Below the pieces are notes generated by a model. The model worked only from the letters and a program-made list of their open reading frames with translations, had not been told where the DNA came from and searched no databases. Positions 1 through 9,036 of a DNA stretch of 64,000 nucleotides are shown here, piece after piece. This DNA comes from a bacterium (GTDB lineage Bacteria; Hinthialibacterota; Hinthialibacteria; OLB16). The translations under genes were made by a program, and so were the position numbers. The stretch covers positions 1 to 64,000 of the forward strand of contig JAJVIK010000005.1 in NCBI GenBank assembly GCA_022072055.1. The letters run 5' to 3'. Each line of letters begins with the position of its first letter. The first letter of the stretch is position 1.

Positions 1-1
1 T

Positions 2-1036
2 CTTCCACTGCACACATGGGGCGCCAACCCCCTTCACAAGGACCTTTGGATGGAGCTGGATTGGATGGCCACGCCGACGAATGTCCCCCCCGGAGCCAAC
101 CCCACACCCACGCCGATCCCGCCGATGCCTCCGAATCCAACCGCCCTCGCCCGCGTTGTCGCCATGTTCAGGGACAGTCCGGTTGAGAACCCTGATGGTC
201 TCAATGGGGTCACATTGCACATCGACGCCGGATCGACACTATCAATGAACTTCAACGCCACTGGAAGCGAATTCCAGGGAGGCCAGCTTCAATCGTTCCA
301 ATACGTCTCTGACCTCGATGACGTTAGAACGACGATCCGCGGGCATTCACCCTGGGCTACTGCGTTCGAAGCCAGGATGAATCTCTTCCGCTATGGTTTC
401 CTAGCGTTTCAACATCTCACTGACCCTGCCTATGGGGGAGAAGCGGAGCGGGGAAGACATCGCTACTTCATCATCACTCAATGGAGGCACCCCGCTAGCG
501 CCATGAGCCAAGCTTCTGGTATCGCTCACGAGTTTGGCCACTGCCTGGGACTTCACCATGGTGGAATTCAGGGGGAAGCTATGAATGGGAAGCTCAACTA
601 TAACAGCATAATGAATTACGCCTATTCGGGGGGCCTGGATGCGGACTGCAACGCATTCGGACCTCTTAACAATTCGCTTAATCCCAACACACCGTATCCT
701 GCTGACTCCGACGATCCCTTTTGTATTGACTATTCTCGAGGAGACAGACTTGACCTCGTCGAGAATCGACTCGATGAAACGGTGGGTGTGTGCGGATGTG
801 ACCATCCCGTGGACTGGAATGAAGATGGATGTGCAGATTATGTATCGGCAATTCGCAACATGTCAGGCCAGAAGGACCCTGTCGAGGCGCTAGTCGACAC
901 AGATGACTGGAATTCGCTCTCCTATCCTTTGGGAGACACCTATGGGTTTGGGCCAGGGAGCAACGAGTCGGGGAAATCAGATGTCGGTGACGAGACCGTG
1001 TTGTGTCCCATAGGCAATCTTGATGGCCGCGAATAG
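2..1036 (+). CDS. Secreted metzincin-type zinc metalloprotease (5' end outside window)
   Basis: The reading frame is open from base 2 with no stop, and the residues before the first in-window Met (base 50) look like coding sequence, so the true start and any signal peptide lie outside the window. The metzincin zinc site HEFGHCLGLHH is encoded at 527-559: three zinc-binding His and the catalytic Glu. About 25 residues later a SIMNY stretch fits the Met-turn. A Pro-rich segment (PTPTPIPPMPP) lies near the visible N-terminus, and the C-terminal part is Cys- and Asp-rich. Family knowledge: metzincins hydrolyse peptide bonds, usually outside the cell. The exact subfamily cannot be named. The next gene starts 10 bases after the stop, so the two are probably co-transcribed. 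Confidence 0.85.
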   Translation, partial: LPLHTWGANPLHKDLWMELDWMATPTNVPPGANPTPTPIPPMPPNPTALARVVAMFRDSPVENPDGLNGVTLHIDAGSTLSMNFNATGSEFQGGQLQSFQYVSDLDDVRTTIRGHSPWATAFEARMNLFRYGFLAFQHLTDPAYGGEAERGRHRYFIITQWRHPASAMSQASGIAHEFGHCLGLHHGGIQGEAMNGKLNYNSIMNYAYSGGLDADCNAFGPLNNSLNPNTPYPADSDDPFCIDYSRGDRLDLVENRLDETVGVCGCDHPVDWNEDGCADYVSAIRNMSGQKDPVEALVDTDDWNSLSYPLGDTYGFGPGSNESGKSDVGDETVLCPIGNLDGRE

Positions 1037-1045
1037 GAGGAAGTG

Positions 1046-2044
1046 ATGTCAACACGAATCATTACGATGGCGATCTTTCTATTCCGCATTGTTCAACCCT
1101 CTCTCGCTCAGCCGGACCTTGTTTGCGATCCACCTTCCCCTCCGACCATTGTTATCTCGGCACCTGGACTTACTGGGTCCTGTGGAGGGGAATCCGCATA
1201 CTTTGAGATCTACAATGCGACCCCTCTCAAGCGAGTCTCCTTTACTATCCTGGACAAGAACGTTGGGTCACTTTCTAACTTCCAGTTGGCGAACGCCGAT
1301 CCGTTGCTCTATTCCCTTCAGGCAACGCCCGTTGGTGACTCAGTTTCGTACCAAGTCGTTGCGCATGGACTGAGCTTTGGACAAGGCAGATTGAACTTGG
1401 AATGGATTTGGCCTGGCTGCAGTTGCGGCACATATCCGCAGTGCAACGAGGCGGGAATGCCCGTCAAACTGGGCGTGGTTTCGGCGATTGATTCTCTTGG
1501 AACAGAGTACCCAACACTTGCGGTGGATGGAGGGTTCCATTCGCATTTTGATGGCGGTGTGACCGTACTCCGTGGGAGAGTGTTCTATTCTGATGGCGTC
1601 ACGTCGGTCGGGCTGAATGGTCTTGTCAGCTTGTTCTCCATCGACGGCATACGCCTTGATGAAAGGTTCAATGAGTCCGAAACTTCCAGTAATGGCATTT
1701 ACGTCGCCGCCTACCCTGGCGCCGATGTTGGATTCACCGCGCCTCCACGGATCGTCATTGCGCGGGCCTGCCTCGGCGATGGTTGCACTGGATGCACAGC
1801 ATACGAAGAGATCGCCTGGGGAGGGCTGGATGATCCCGCGCGCTATGATTTCATCCTCCCTGTAGACCCTCCTCCCCCCGCGGCGACCCCGACGCCGACT
1901 GTCACTGCCACCTCAACGCCCACTGCAACTCCCCGCGCAACCGGCACCCCCACCTACGCCACGGATATCAACCGAGACTCCAAGGTGGATGTTAAAGACC
2001 TGCTGATTCTCATGGAGGACTGGAGGAAAGTGTCGGGACCATGA
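1046..2044 (+). CDS. Secreted protein with Pro/Thr linker and C-terminal dockerin-like calcium loop
   Basis: This is a 332-residue exported protein of unknown function. The start is placed at ATG 1046, five bases after AGGAGG (1035-1040); the GTG at 1043 sits too close to that site. A hydrophobic signal peptide ends near PSLAQP. The body is beta-rich with several Cys residues. Near residue 270 a PPPPAATPTPT...TPT linker begins, then a tail DINRDSKVDVKDLLILMEDW, which fits one calcium loop of a type I dockerin. Full dockerins have two such loops, so this is half of one, or a sorting/anchoring tag. The next gene overlaps by ATGA and is a clear paralogue. Confidence 0.75.
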   Translation: MSTRIITMAIFLFRIVQPSLAQPDLVCDPPSPPTIVISAPGLTGSCGGESAYFEIYNATPLKRVSFTILDKNVGSLSNFQLANADPLLYSLQATPVGDSVSYQVVAHGLSFGQGRLNLEWIWPGCSCGTYPQCNEAGMPVKLGVVSAIDSLGTEYPTLAVDGGFHSHFDGGVTVLRGRVFYSDGVTSVGLNGLVSLFSIDGIRLDERFNESETSSNGIYVAAYPGADVGFTAPPRIVIARACLGDGCTGCTAYEEIAWGGLDDPARYDFILPVDPPPPAATPTPTVTATSTPTATPRATGTPTYATDINRDSKVDVKDLLILMEDWRKVSGP

Positions 2045-3096
2045 GCCGTGGCCAACGATCAATTTTCACAGCCATTACAATCTGGGCCTTCTTGAGCATG
2101 CGCTCCTCCGCCGCGAAAGAAGACTGCGTATCCCCTCCACCACCCGGAGTCTGTGAGGGGAAGGTCATTGTGGCTTTCCCAGGGGCTCTCTTGTCGGAGG
2201 ATCGCAGCACGCTCACAGGTCTGGAAATCTATAACGCCACCGACTTGGCTCGGATCCGTTTTCGCGTCCTTTTCAACGAGATTACCTGGCCCTCGGATCT
2301 TGTCGGTCTCACCTCGAACGACAGCGCCCCGTATGTGTTGGAAACAACGGGAACAAGTGAATACTACGACTGCTCCGTAACCGCGGTCAGCGGAACGTTT
2401 GGGGTGGGACGCTTCGACCTGGACTGGGAGTTCGCACCTACCAGAGGAACACACTTGTTTCCCGGAGAGCCGGTCGAGGCGATGGACCTCTTCGGCAACA
2501 CGGTTGGCTTCGAGATTATCACGGGAGCCGGGTGGAGAGGACAGGATTATTATGAAGTATACATTGAAGGGACCATTTACTATTCCGATGGCATCACGCC
2601 GTTCCCGGGCGCCGTGGCGGACATGGTGCTTCTGGGGGGAGGGCGTTACCCGGAAGAAGAGTCGGACTATTTTGAGTGTGGCCCGGATTACCTCATTTCG
2701 GGAGGTTTCGAGATATCGCCTTTGGGAAATCCGATCCTGAAGATGCTTGTCCGGGCTTGCGCGCCGGGAGAATGTGGACCTTGCACTGATCTTGTGGAGC
2801 TGGACTACATCCTCACCAGCAACTCGCCCACGCACCACGATTTCATCCTCCCCGTCGACCCTCCTCCCCCCGCGGCAACTCCGACGATCACCAACACCCC
2901 GACGATCTCGTATACACCCACCCTCACCGGAACGGCCACCGAGACCTGGACCCCCTCCCCCACTGTGACCCTCGATGAAACCCCATTCGAGACCCCCACC
3001 CCAACCTTCAACTCGGATATCGATGGGGATGGGGAAGTGGATGCAAGCGACCTGCTGGAACTGTTGAGGAATTGGAAGAGAGGGAACGGAACTTGA
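2041..3096 (+). CDS. Paralogue of the preceding secreted dockerin-tailed protein
   Basis: A 351-residue exported protein. Its ATG overlaps the upstream stop (ATGA), which implies translational coupling. It shares with its neighbour the plan signal peptide, beta-rich body with the phrases EIYNAT and YYSDGIT/FYSDGVT, the block DFILPVDPPPPAATPT, a Thr/Pro linker, and a terminal half-dockerin (DIDGDGEVDASDLLELLRNW). The DNA around the proline block is nearly identical in the two genes, so they arose by tandem duplication and then diverged in the body. Function is unknown. A cell-surface or extracellular structural or binding role is inferred from the export signal and tail. Confidence 0.75.
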   Translation: MSRGQRSIFTAITIWAFLSMRSSAAKEDCVSPPPPGVCEGKVIVAFPGALLSEDRSTLTGLEIYNATDLARIRFRVLFNEITWPSDLVGLTSNDSAPYVLETTGTSEYYDCSVTAVSGTFGVGRFDLDWEFAPTRGTHLFPGEPVEAMDLFGNTVGFEIITGAGWRGQDYYEVYIEGTIYYSDGITPFPGAVADMVLLGGGRYPEEESDYFECGPDYLISGGFEISPLGNPILKMLVRACAPGECGPCTDLVELDYILTSNSPTHHDFILPVDPPPPAATPTITNTPTISYTPTLTGTATETWTPSPTVTLDETPFETPTPTFNSDIDGDGEVDASDLLELLRNWKRGNGT

Positions 3097-3200
3097 ACTA
3101 GAGGGGACGGTGGAGCGCTTTTCATCCGGCGCGGAGGTTCGAACTTCCGTACAACTCCCCAGAGGGGGGAGAACAAAGTCTGACCTGTCATCGCCCGCGC

Positions 3201-3233
3201 CGACTGGGGACGCGGGGGGACGCGGGGGGACGC
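3201..3233. repeat. Short GC-rich tandem repeat in the 3097-3351 intergenic gap
   Basis: The unit cgcgggggga occurs twice in a row (3211-3230), preceded by a degenerate copy and followed by a partial one. The same gap holds an 18-base near-palindrome at 3132-3149 and a perfect hairpin at 3268-3287. No coding sequence is evident between 3097 and 3351. Confidence 0.6.
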
Positions 3234-3267
3234 AATGGAATGCGTCCCTCCATCAAAAACCTTGGAG

Positions 3268-3287
3268 GGACCCGCTTCGTCGGGTCC
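3268..3287. terminator. Perfect 7-bp hairpin between convergent genes
   Basis: GGACCCG, a six-base loop and CGGGTCC form a perfect inverted repeat between the convergent genes ending at 3096 and 3352. No U-tract follows on either strand, so an intrinsic terminator is only a possibility. Confidence 0.3.
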
Positions 3288-3351
3288 AAATTGTTCACCC
3301 CTTCGCGGGAATGACAGCGTTGGGCTGTACTAGAGCCGAACGGCAACAGCC

Positions 3352-4842
3352 TCAACGTGTCCCGCGCCGCTCCTGCCTCCAGGTGTACTCCAGGTCGTCG
3401 AAATAGATCAGGTGGTGGTTGCCGTCGATCTGGGTGGTGATGATCCCGAAGCGGTTGAACCGCGCGCCCAAGGCCCGGTTCTGGGGGGTGAGGTCCAACG
3501 AAACCGGCTCGCCATCCAGGGTCACCGTGATTCGCCCGCTCCCCTCGGCGGCCTTCGGATCATAGTCCAGAGTCCAGTCGCGGACCGAGCCATCCGGGTA
3601 AATCCTAGGCCCGGTCGAAGCCCAGCCCTGCTCGCGGGCATGCACACGGTACGCCGGGGTGAAATAGAAACCCTGGCTGCTCGGGCCATCCACTCCGATT
3701 CCGAGGAAGTCTTGAGGCAGGCCACAACAATCGTTCCCATCCTCCAGGCTGTGGGTCGCATGAAAGAAGCCCAATAGGGTCCCCGCGTCCGTGCATCCGA
3801 GGCGAAAGGAGACTTTTCCGGAAGCCTGGAGCGGCCCCTCCAGGCTTAAGTCCTCCAAACGGTCCCCGTAAAAGGCGAGCATCTCCGGATTGCGCCAGTC
3901 CCCCCGGAAGGTCCGTCCCCCCATCTCGCCCGGCTGTCCCCCGGCGAAATCGGTCGGGCTGAAACCGAAGTTGAACCGGGGACGGACAATGCAGTCCTCG
4001 TAGGTCCGACGGTTCCGGTGTCCCTCCCAGCCGGGGTCTGTCGTGAAATCCTCCCTGACCCCGTTGATCGTCAGGTTGTCAAGGTAGACCGTGCCGGGGT
4101 CATCGTTGGATTTCATGATCGGCTGAAGTCCGAAGCGGTCCATGCGCGCGCCATCCGCCTTGTGCCCCTCGCCGAGATTGAGCACGGCGGTCTGATCGCC
4201 CATGGTCGCCATGATGGTTCCGCCCCCTTGGTTGCCCTGAGGGTCATACCGGAAGGACCAGGGGTAAACCCTGCCCCCCACCGGGAAGGGATGTTCGATG
4301 AATCGTTCATTTCCCGGGTTCACACTCCCGAAGGTGTTTTCCCCCGCGCGCCACTTGCCGGTCAAGTACCCGATATAGGCGTAGAAATGGTCCCCACGTC
4401 CGATGATCCGGAGATTGATCGTGTGAGGGGTCCGCCAACCCTGGGCGGCATGATGGAAGAACCCGATCTGAAAATGGCCGCGGGCGTGCTCCTCGGGAAA
4501 GCACAGAGTCCCGGAGGCGGAGAGCGGATCCTCGTAGGTGAGGGTTGGAAGGACCTTACCGTAATAGCACAAGTCAGCGGCGGGCTGGATGTATCCGCCC
4601 ATTTCTCCCGGCGCCCCCCCGGCGTGCGAGCTGTCCGCGCTCCACCCGAAATCCTGGCGCGTGGTCCGGCAGTTGGCGGTCCCGGCCCGATTGTTGTGTT
4701 CATCCCAGCCGGGATCGCTGTCGAAAGACTCCTGTTTCTGAATGGCGATCAGTTCCGCGCGGGCCGGGTCATGGGCGCATGCGCCCATGAGGGCGACCAG
4801 CAGGCAGGCCGCGCGAAGCGCGTGTCTCGAAATGGGCGGCAT
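3352..4842 (-). CDS. Exported two-repeat protein, probable lipoprotein (paralogue of the 7564 gene)
   Basis: A 496-residue protein, ATG at 4842 preceded by GAGGAGG at good spacing. The N-terminus has a signal peptide ending LVALMGAC, compatible with a lipobox and membrane anchoring at the Cys. The mature part is two homologous repeats of about 230 residues, each opening with a DPGW-E-x-x-NR phrase, then DFGWS/NFGFS, GG-x-PGE-M/I-GG, a GFFH phrase, a YDP phrase and a closing RFG...YFDDL strand. The layout suggests two beta-sandwich (jelly-roll-like) modules, perhaps carbohydrate-binding. No enzymatic motif is visible. It is transcribed divergently from the sialidase gene, and a second copy of the architecture lies downstream at 7564, so the cluster is bracketed by paralogues. 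Confidence 0.7.
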   Translation of the reverse strand: MPPISRHALRAACLLVALMGACAHDPARAELIAIQKQESFDSDPGWDEHNNRAGTANCRTTRQDFGWSADSSHAGGAPGEMGGYIQPAADLCYYGKVLPTLTYEDPLSASGTLCFPEEHARGHFQIGFFHHAAQGWRTPHTINLRIIGRGDHFYAYIGYLTGKWRAGENTFGSVNPGNERFIEHPFPVGGRVYPWSFRYDPQGNQGGGTIMATMGDQTAVLNLGEGHKADGARMDRFGLQPIMKSNDDPGTVYLDNLTINGVREDFTTDPGWEGHRNRRTYEDCIVRPRFNFGFSPTDFAGGQPGEMGGRTFRGDWRNPEMLAFYGDRLEDLSLEGPLQASGKVSFRLGCTDAGTLLGFFHATHSLEDGNDCCGLPQDFLGIGVDGPSSQGFYFTPAYRVHAREQGWASTGPRIYPDGSVRDWTLDYDPKAAEGSGRITVTLDGEPVSLDLTPQNRALGARFNRFGIITTQIDGNHHLIYFDDLEYTWRQERRGTR

Positions 4843-4960
4843 CGGTGTTCCTCCTCTCGACCTTTGACACTGTACTCACGCGCCGGGGCGCGTGGTAGCC
4901 TGGATCGCGCGCCATGCCAACGAAGAACGCGGCAATCATCGAAAGAGGAGGCCGTGGACC

Positions 4961-6115
4961 ATGTCATTCAAACTTGCTCGGACCGCTGGAACTGTGGGGT
5001 TTCTTCTCTCCCTCACATCCGCGGCGACTTTAGCGGAGGCGGTCCAGATGGAAACCGGACTTACTCAGACGCCCTTGTTTGAGGCTGGGCAGGGCGGTTA
5101 TCACACCTACCGGATTCCGGCCGTTTCGCTCACCGCGAATGGGACCGTGCTGGCTTTCTGCGAGGGCCGCCGGGAAGGCCAGGCGGATGCCGGGAACATC
5201 GATATCCTGCTGCGCCGAAGCGCGGACCACGGGCGGACCTGGGAGGCTCCGCGCGTGATCGTGGATGATGGGCGCGACACCTGCGGGAACCCCTGCCCGA
5301 TCCTCGATCGGCGGACCGGCGCGCTGCTGCTGCTCTTCTGCAAGAATAAAGGGTCCGAGAATGAGGACAAGATCTTCAGCGGGGAAGCCTCCCCTAGGTC
5401 GGTGTGGCTCACCCGGAGTGACGATGATGGGGTGACATGGAGTCCTCCGGTGGAGATCTCGGAGCAGGTCCGCAAGTCCGGTTGGCGTTGGTACGCCACC
5501 GGTCCGGGGCATGGCATCCAGCTTTCCGATGGAACGCTGGTCGCCCCCTGCAACCACTCGGATGGTCCGGATGATGATTGGATGCACTCGCATGTGATCT
5601 TGAGCGAGGATGGGGGCGCGAGCTGGAAGATTGGAGGGATCGAGGAGAAGCGGACCGACGAATCGACCGTGCTCGAACTCTCCGACGGCTCGCTTTACCA
5701 CAACATGCGCAGCTACCGGGGAAAGAATCGCCGCGCCATTTCGCACAGCCGCGACAAGGGGCAGACCTGGGCGCCGGTGACCGAGGACGAAACCCTCATC
5801 GAGCCGGTCTGCCAGGCGAGCGTGCTGCGCCTCAGCACCGCGACGAGCGGAGGAAAGAACCGAGTCCTGTTTTCAAATCCGGCGAGCAAGAAGCGCGAGA
5901 ACCTCACTGTCCGCCTGAGCTACGATGAGTGCAAGACCTGGCCGGTGGCGAAGGCGCTTTGGCCAGGTCCCTCCGCGTATTCCGACCTCGTGGTTCTGGG
6001 TGACAGGTCCATCGGTTGTCTGTATGAGCGGGGCGCGAGCAACTACCGCGAGAATCTGACCTTCGCGCGCTTCACCCTCGAGTGGCTCACCGACGGGAAA
6101 GACCAGATGGAGTGA
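4961..6115 (+). CDS. Secreted sialidase/neuraminidase (GH33-like)
   Basis: A 384-residue exported exo-sialidase candidate. ATG 4961 is chosen because AGAGGAG lies ten bases upstream and a signal peptide (MSFKLART...LAEA) follows directly. The sialidase signature YRIP (a form of FRIP, holding the catalytic-site Arg) occurs near residue 50, followed by four Asp-box motifs: SADHGRTWE, SDDDGVTW, SEDGGASW and SRDKGQTW. Asp boxes mark the turns of the six-bladed propeller. Length fits a single catalytic domain. Family role: release of terminal sialic acids from glycoconjugates. The next gene follows after 4 bases and is also an exported propeller-like protein, which suggests an operon for scavenging or modifying host or matrix glycans. 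Confidence 0.85.
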   Translation: MSFKLARTAGTVGFLLSLTSAATLAEAVQMETGLTQTPLFEAGQGGYHTYRIPAVSLTANGTVLAFCEGRREGQADAGNIDILLRRSADHGRTWEAPRVIVDDGRDTCGNPCPILDRRTGALLLLFCKNKGSENEDKIFSGEASPRSVWLTRSDDDGVTWSPPVEISEQVRKSGWRWYATGPGHGIQLSDGTLVAPCNHSDGPDDDWMHSHVILSEDGGASWKIGGIEEKRTDESTVLELSDGSLYHNMRSYRGKNRRAISHSRDKGQTWAPVTEDETLIEPVCQASVLRLSTATSGGKNRVLFSNPASKKRENLTVRLSYDECKTWPVAKALWPGPSAYSDLVVLGDRSIGCLYERGASNYRENLTFARFTLEWLTDGKDQME

Positions 6116-6119
6116 GGCA

Positions 6120-7547
6120 ATGAAAAGACTTGTCAGCCTTTGCAGTGTCCTGCTGGGCGCGTTCCTTCCCAGCGCCGCATTCGCCAATCCGGAGGATGCC
6201 TGGAAGAGTGGGCCCTATCTGTTCCTCGACAACGCCTGGATCGCCGCTTCAATCAACCTGGAGCGACGGATCACCCCGCCGGACGTGTTACCCGATCCGA
6301 TTGTGACCGGGCGGAAGGAGGATGGCTCCGGGGACAACTGCTTTCAGCCGTACCTGACAGTCTTGCGTGATCCGGAATCCGGACGTTTCCGGATGTGGTA
6401 TGGGGTCCCTGAAAGCTCCAATCAGTCCCACTTGGCGTACATGGAATCCGAGGATGGAATTCACTGGGTTCGCCCACACCGTGTCCTCGAGGACCCCGCC
6501 CGGATCCAATTCGGATGCGCGGTGGTGGATCGCGGCCCGAAGCACCCGAACCCGGCGGAACGGTTTGCCTATGGTTTTTACGGCGACAAGGATGGCGCGG
6601 GGGGGCTGCGAATCGCGGTCTCGCCGGATGGTCTCGCCTGGAGGATGACCGAAGGTCTCCTGAGGCACAGCCACGACATCACCTGGCTTGGGTGGGATCC
6701 GATCCGAAGCCGCTTTCTGGCCTTTGTGTCGATGATGAAGGAGGGACCGGGTTGGAGTGAAAGCCGCCGGATTCCTCATCAGAGCGTGAGCCGGGACCTA
6801 ATGGACTGGCGAGAACCATGGAAAGTGGTCGAACCGGAGCAAGGCGAGGAAGGAGAAGTCCAATTCTACTGCATGGCGGGGGCCATCGCGCGCGGAGAGA
6901 CCCTGGTCGCGCTGGTGAAGGTGTTGCGGGATGACCTGAACGCGGAGACGGGCGCCTCCGCCAAGGACATGGGCGACGACTCGCGCAAGGCGGCCGGGGT
7001 GGGCTACACCGTGCTCGCCTGGAGCCACGATGGCGAAAGTTGGAGCCGTGACATCGAACCCTTTCTGGACCGTGACCCACGCCCCAGCGAATGGGACCGC
7101 GCGATGGTCTGGGGGGATTGCCAGCTTCCGGTGGGTGACGAGATCTTCATCTATTACGGCGGCTACAAACGCGGGCACAAGGTCAACCGTTTCGTGGAGC
7201 GCCAGATCGGCCTCGCGCGGATGATGCGCGACCGTTATGTCGCTCGCCGCGCGGACCGCGAGCAGGCGACCCTTCGGACCCCCGCGAGGATTCTCCAAGC
7301 GAGCGGACTGACTCTCAACTCCCGAAGTTATAGCCCGCTCCGGGTCCGACTCCTCGATGCTGAGGGTCTTCCCTACCCCGGGTTCGGCTGGGATGACTGC
7401 GAGTCGATTGTCGGCGATTCGGTAGCGCACAGGGTGGTCTGGAGGGGAGACTTGGCGAGCTTGGCGGGGAAGTCGGTTGCCTTGGAGTTTGCCCTGACAA
7501 ACACCGACCTTTGGGCTTTTGATTGGATCGAGTCGAACGAGCTTTGA
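6120..7547 (+). CDS. Secreted beta-propeller glycosidase-like protein
   Basis: A 475-residue exported protein with a clear signal peptide (MKRLVSLCSVLLGAFLPSAAFA). It has repeated propeller-like phrases: SEDGIHW, SPDGLAW, SRDLMDW and SHDGESW, plus RMWYGV, FYGDKDG and IYYGGY. Such blades are typical of five-bladed glycoside hydrolases (GH43/GH32/GH130-like) and of sialidase-related proteins. No catalytic triad can be assigned by eye. The last ~80 residues look like a separate beta domain. It lies 4 bases after the sialidase gene, so co-expression is likely and action on the same glycan class is inferred. Confidence 0.65.
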   Translation: MKRLVSLCSVLLGAFLPSAAFANPEDAWKSGPYLFLDNAWIAASINLERRITPPDVLPDPIVTGRKEDGSGDNCFQPYLTVLRDPESGRFRMWYGVPESSNQSHLAYMESEDGIHWVRPHRVLEDPARIQFGCAVVDRGPKHPNPAERFAYGFYGDKDGAGGLRIAVSPDGLAWRMTEGLLRHSHDITWLGWDPIRSRFLAFVSMMKEGPGWSESRRIPHQSVSRDLMDWREPWKVVEPEQGEEGEVQFYCMAGAIARGETLVALVKVLRDDLNAETGASAKDMGDDSRKAAGVGYTVLAWSHDGESWSRDIEPFLDRDPRPSEWDRAMVWGDCQLPVGDEIFIYYGGYKRGHKVNRFVERQIGLARMMRDRYVARRADREQATLRTPARILQASGLTLNSRSYSPLRVRLLDAEGLPYPGFGWDDCESIVGDSVAHRVVWRGDLASLAGKSVALEFALTNTDLWAFDWIESNEL

Positions 7548-7563
7548 TTGGAGGGGTCGCCCC

Positions 7564-8982
7564 ATGGCTGGAAAATCTGCCCTCAAGCGCGCGCTGGTGG
7601 TTGTGCTTGTGGCCCACGCTTGCGCCACTCATGCCGGGGAGCGCTTTCGGGACTTTTCAAGCGATCCCGGCTGGGAGGGCATCAACAACCGGATCGATCC
7701 CTCGATCACCCACCTTGTCCGGCAGGATTTCGGGTACAGCCGCTCTGATCATTTCGGGAACGGCGCGCCGGGAGAAATCGGCGGCAAAGTGACTCGCTCC
7801 CTTGTCCCCGCGCGATACGCGAAAAGGATCGAGCCGAAGACCCTTAACGATCCCCTTTCCGCCTCAGGGAAGTTCTGTGTTCCCGAGGCGGAGAGCGGGA
7901 GCGCCCTCAATTTCGGGTGGTTCCACTCCTCTTCCACGGGCTGGCGGACTCCCAATTCGTTGGTGTTTCGATTGGATGGGAACGGCGGAAGGTACTGGGT
8001 GTTCTTCGAGTATGGGACCCAGAACTATAGGACCGGTGGAATGGGGTGTTTCGAGGGGGATCGGTACCAGACGACCACCACTCCTCCCGAGCGCGCGGAT
8101 GGGACCGTGCATTCCTGGAGTCTGGATTACAACCCAGATGGAGCGGGGGGCATGGGCGAGATCCGCTTCCAACTGGATGACCGCAAGTATGAGGTCGCGC
8201 CGGCGCCGGGCGACAAGGAGGATGGCGCGGCGTTTGATCGCTTCGGGATCTTCAACATGGAGACCAGCGGGGACGTGATGACCGCTTACTTTGATGATCT
8301 GGTTCTCGATGGCAAGCGCGAGGATTTCTCGGAGGATCCCGGGTGGGAGGGGATCGGCAACCGAACGACCTTCATGGATCGCGCGATACGCCCCCACCAC
8401 GATTTCGGTTTCTCGAACACGAGCATCGCGGGGGGCGCTGTCGGGGAAATCGGCGGCCTGGTCTGGCGGATCGAGGCCAAGTCACCGGAGCAAACCGGGT
8501 CGTACGCCGACATCCTCGGACCGCTCGACCTCAAGAGCGAGCTCAAGGCTGAGGGCAGGATCGCAATGACCAAGGCGGGGGCGGATAGCGCGGTGTTGCT
8601 CGGGTGGTTCAACGCGGAAACCCGCGCGGGGTCGCCTCCTCCGAATCTCGTCGGAGTAATGATCGAGGGACCCAGCCGTGTCGGCCACTACTTCCGCCCG
8701 GTCTTCTCCAACTCGCGGGGTGATTCCGCCTGCGAGGAAGAAGGGCCGCTGCTTCGCCCCGATACGACCACGCACTCCTGGACTCTCCACTATGATCCTG
8801 GCGCGAACGGGGGATTGGGACGGATCATGGCGACCCTGGATGGGGTGAAGTCGGCGCTTGACCTCAAGCCCGGGGCCAAAGAGGGCGGCGCCGAGCTGAA
8901 CCGCTTCGGGCTGCTTTCGTTCCTCCAGGGGGGCCATCATGTGGAGGTCTATTTGGATGATTTGAGGTATACCGCGGAGTAG
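7564..8982 (+). CDS. Exported two-repeat protein (paralogue of the 3352-4842 gene)
   Basis: A 472-residue protein. ATG 7564 is chosen for the signal peptide it starts (MAGKSALKRALVVVLVAHACATHAG) and the GAGGGG sequence upstream. Two repeats of about 220 residues share DPGWEGI-x-NR, DFGYS/DFGFS, G-x-xGEIGG, LSASGK/LKAEGR, GWF and RFG...AYFDDL/VYLDDL with each other and with the gene at 3352-4842. Beta-sandwich binding modules are inferred; function is unknown. It is the third gene of the plus-strand sialidase operon. Unlike its paralogue it shows no convincing lipobox, so one copy may be anchored and the other released. Confidence 0.7.
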   Translation: MAGKSALKRALVVVLVAHACATHAGERFRDFSSDPGWEGINNRIDPSITHLVRQDFGYSRSDHFGNGAPGEIGGKVTRSLVPARYAKRIEPKTLNDPLSASGKFCVPEAESGSALNFGWFHSSSTGWRTPNSLVFRLDGNGGRYWVFFEYGTQNYRTGGMGCFEGDRYQTTTTPPERADGTVHSWSLDYNPDGAGGMGEIRFQLDDRKYEVAPAPGDKEDGAAFDRFGIFNMETSGDVMTAYFDDLVLDGKREDFSEDPGWEGIGNRTTFMDRAIRPHHDFGFSNTSIAGGAVGEIGGLVWRIEAKSPEQTGSYADILGPLDLKSELKAEGRIAMTKAGADSAVLLGWFNAETRAGSPPPNLVGVMIEGPSRVGHYFRPVFSNSRGDSACEEEGPLLRPDTTTHSWTLHYDPGANGGLGRIMATLDGVKSALDLKPGAKEGGAELNRFGLLSFLQGGHHVEVYLDDLRYTAE

Positions 8983-9036
8983 GGGTCTCGAACCAAATCC
9001 AGCCCGAGCGGCCTTCCGTGTGAAACAACCTGTGCC

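Noticed and set aside
3110-3406. 98-codon open frame in the gap after the second dockerin-tailed gene
   Set aside because: It crosses the GC-rich tandem repeat and hairpin, overlaps the convergent gene, and has no ribosome-binding site or family resemblance.
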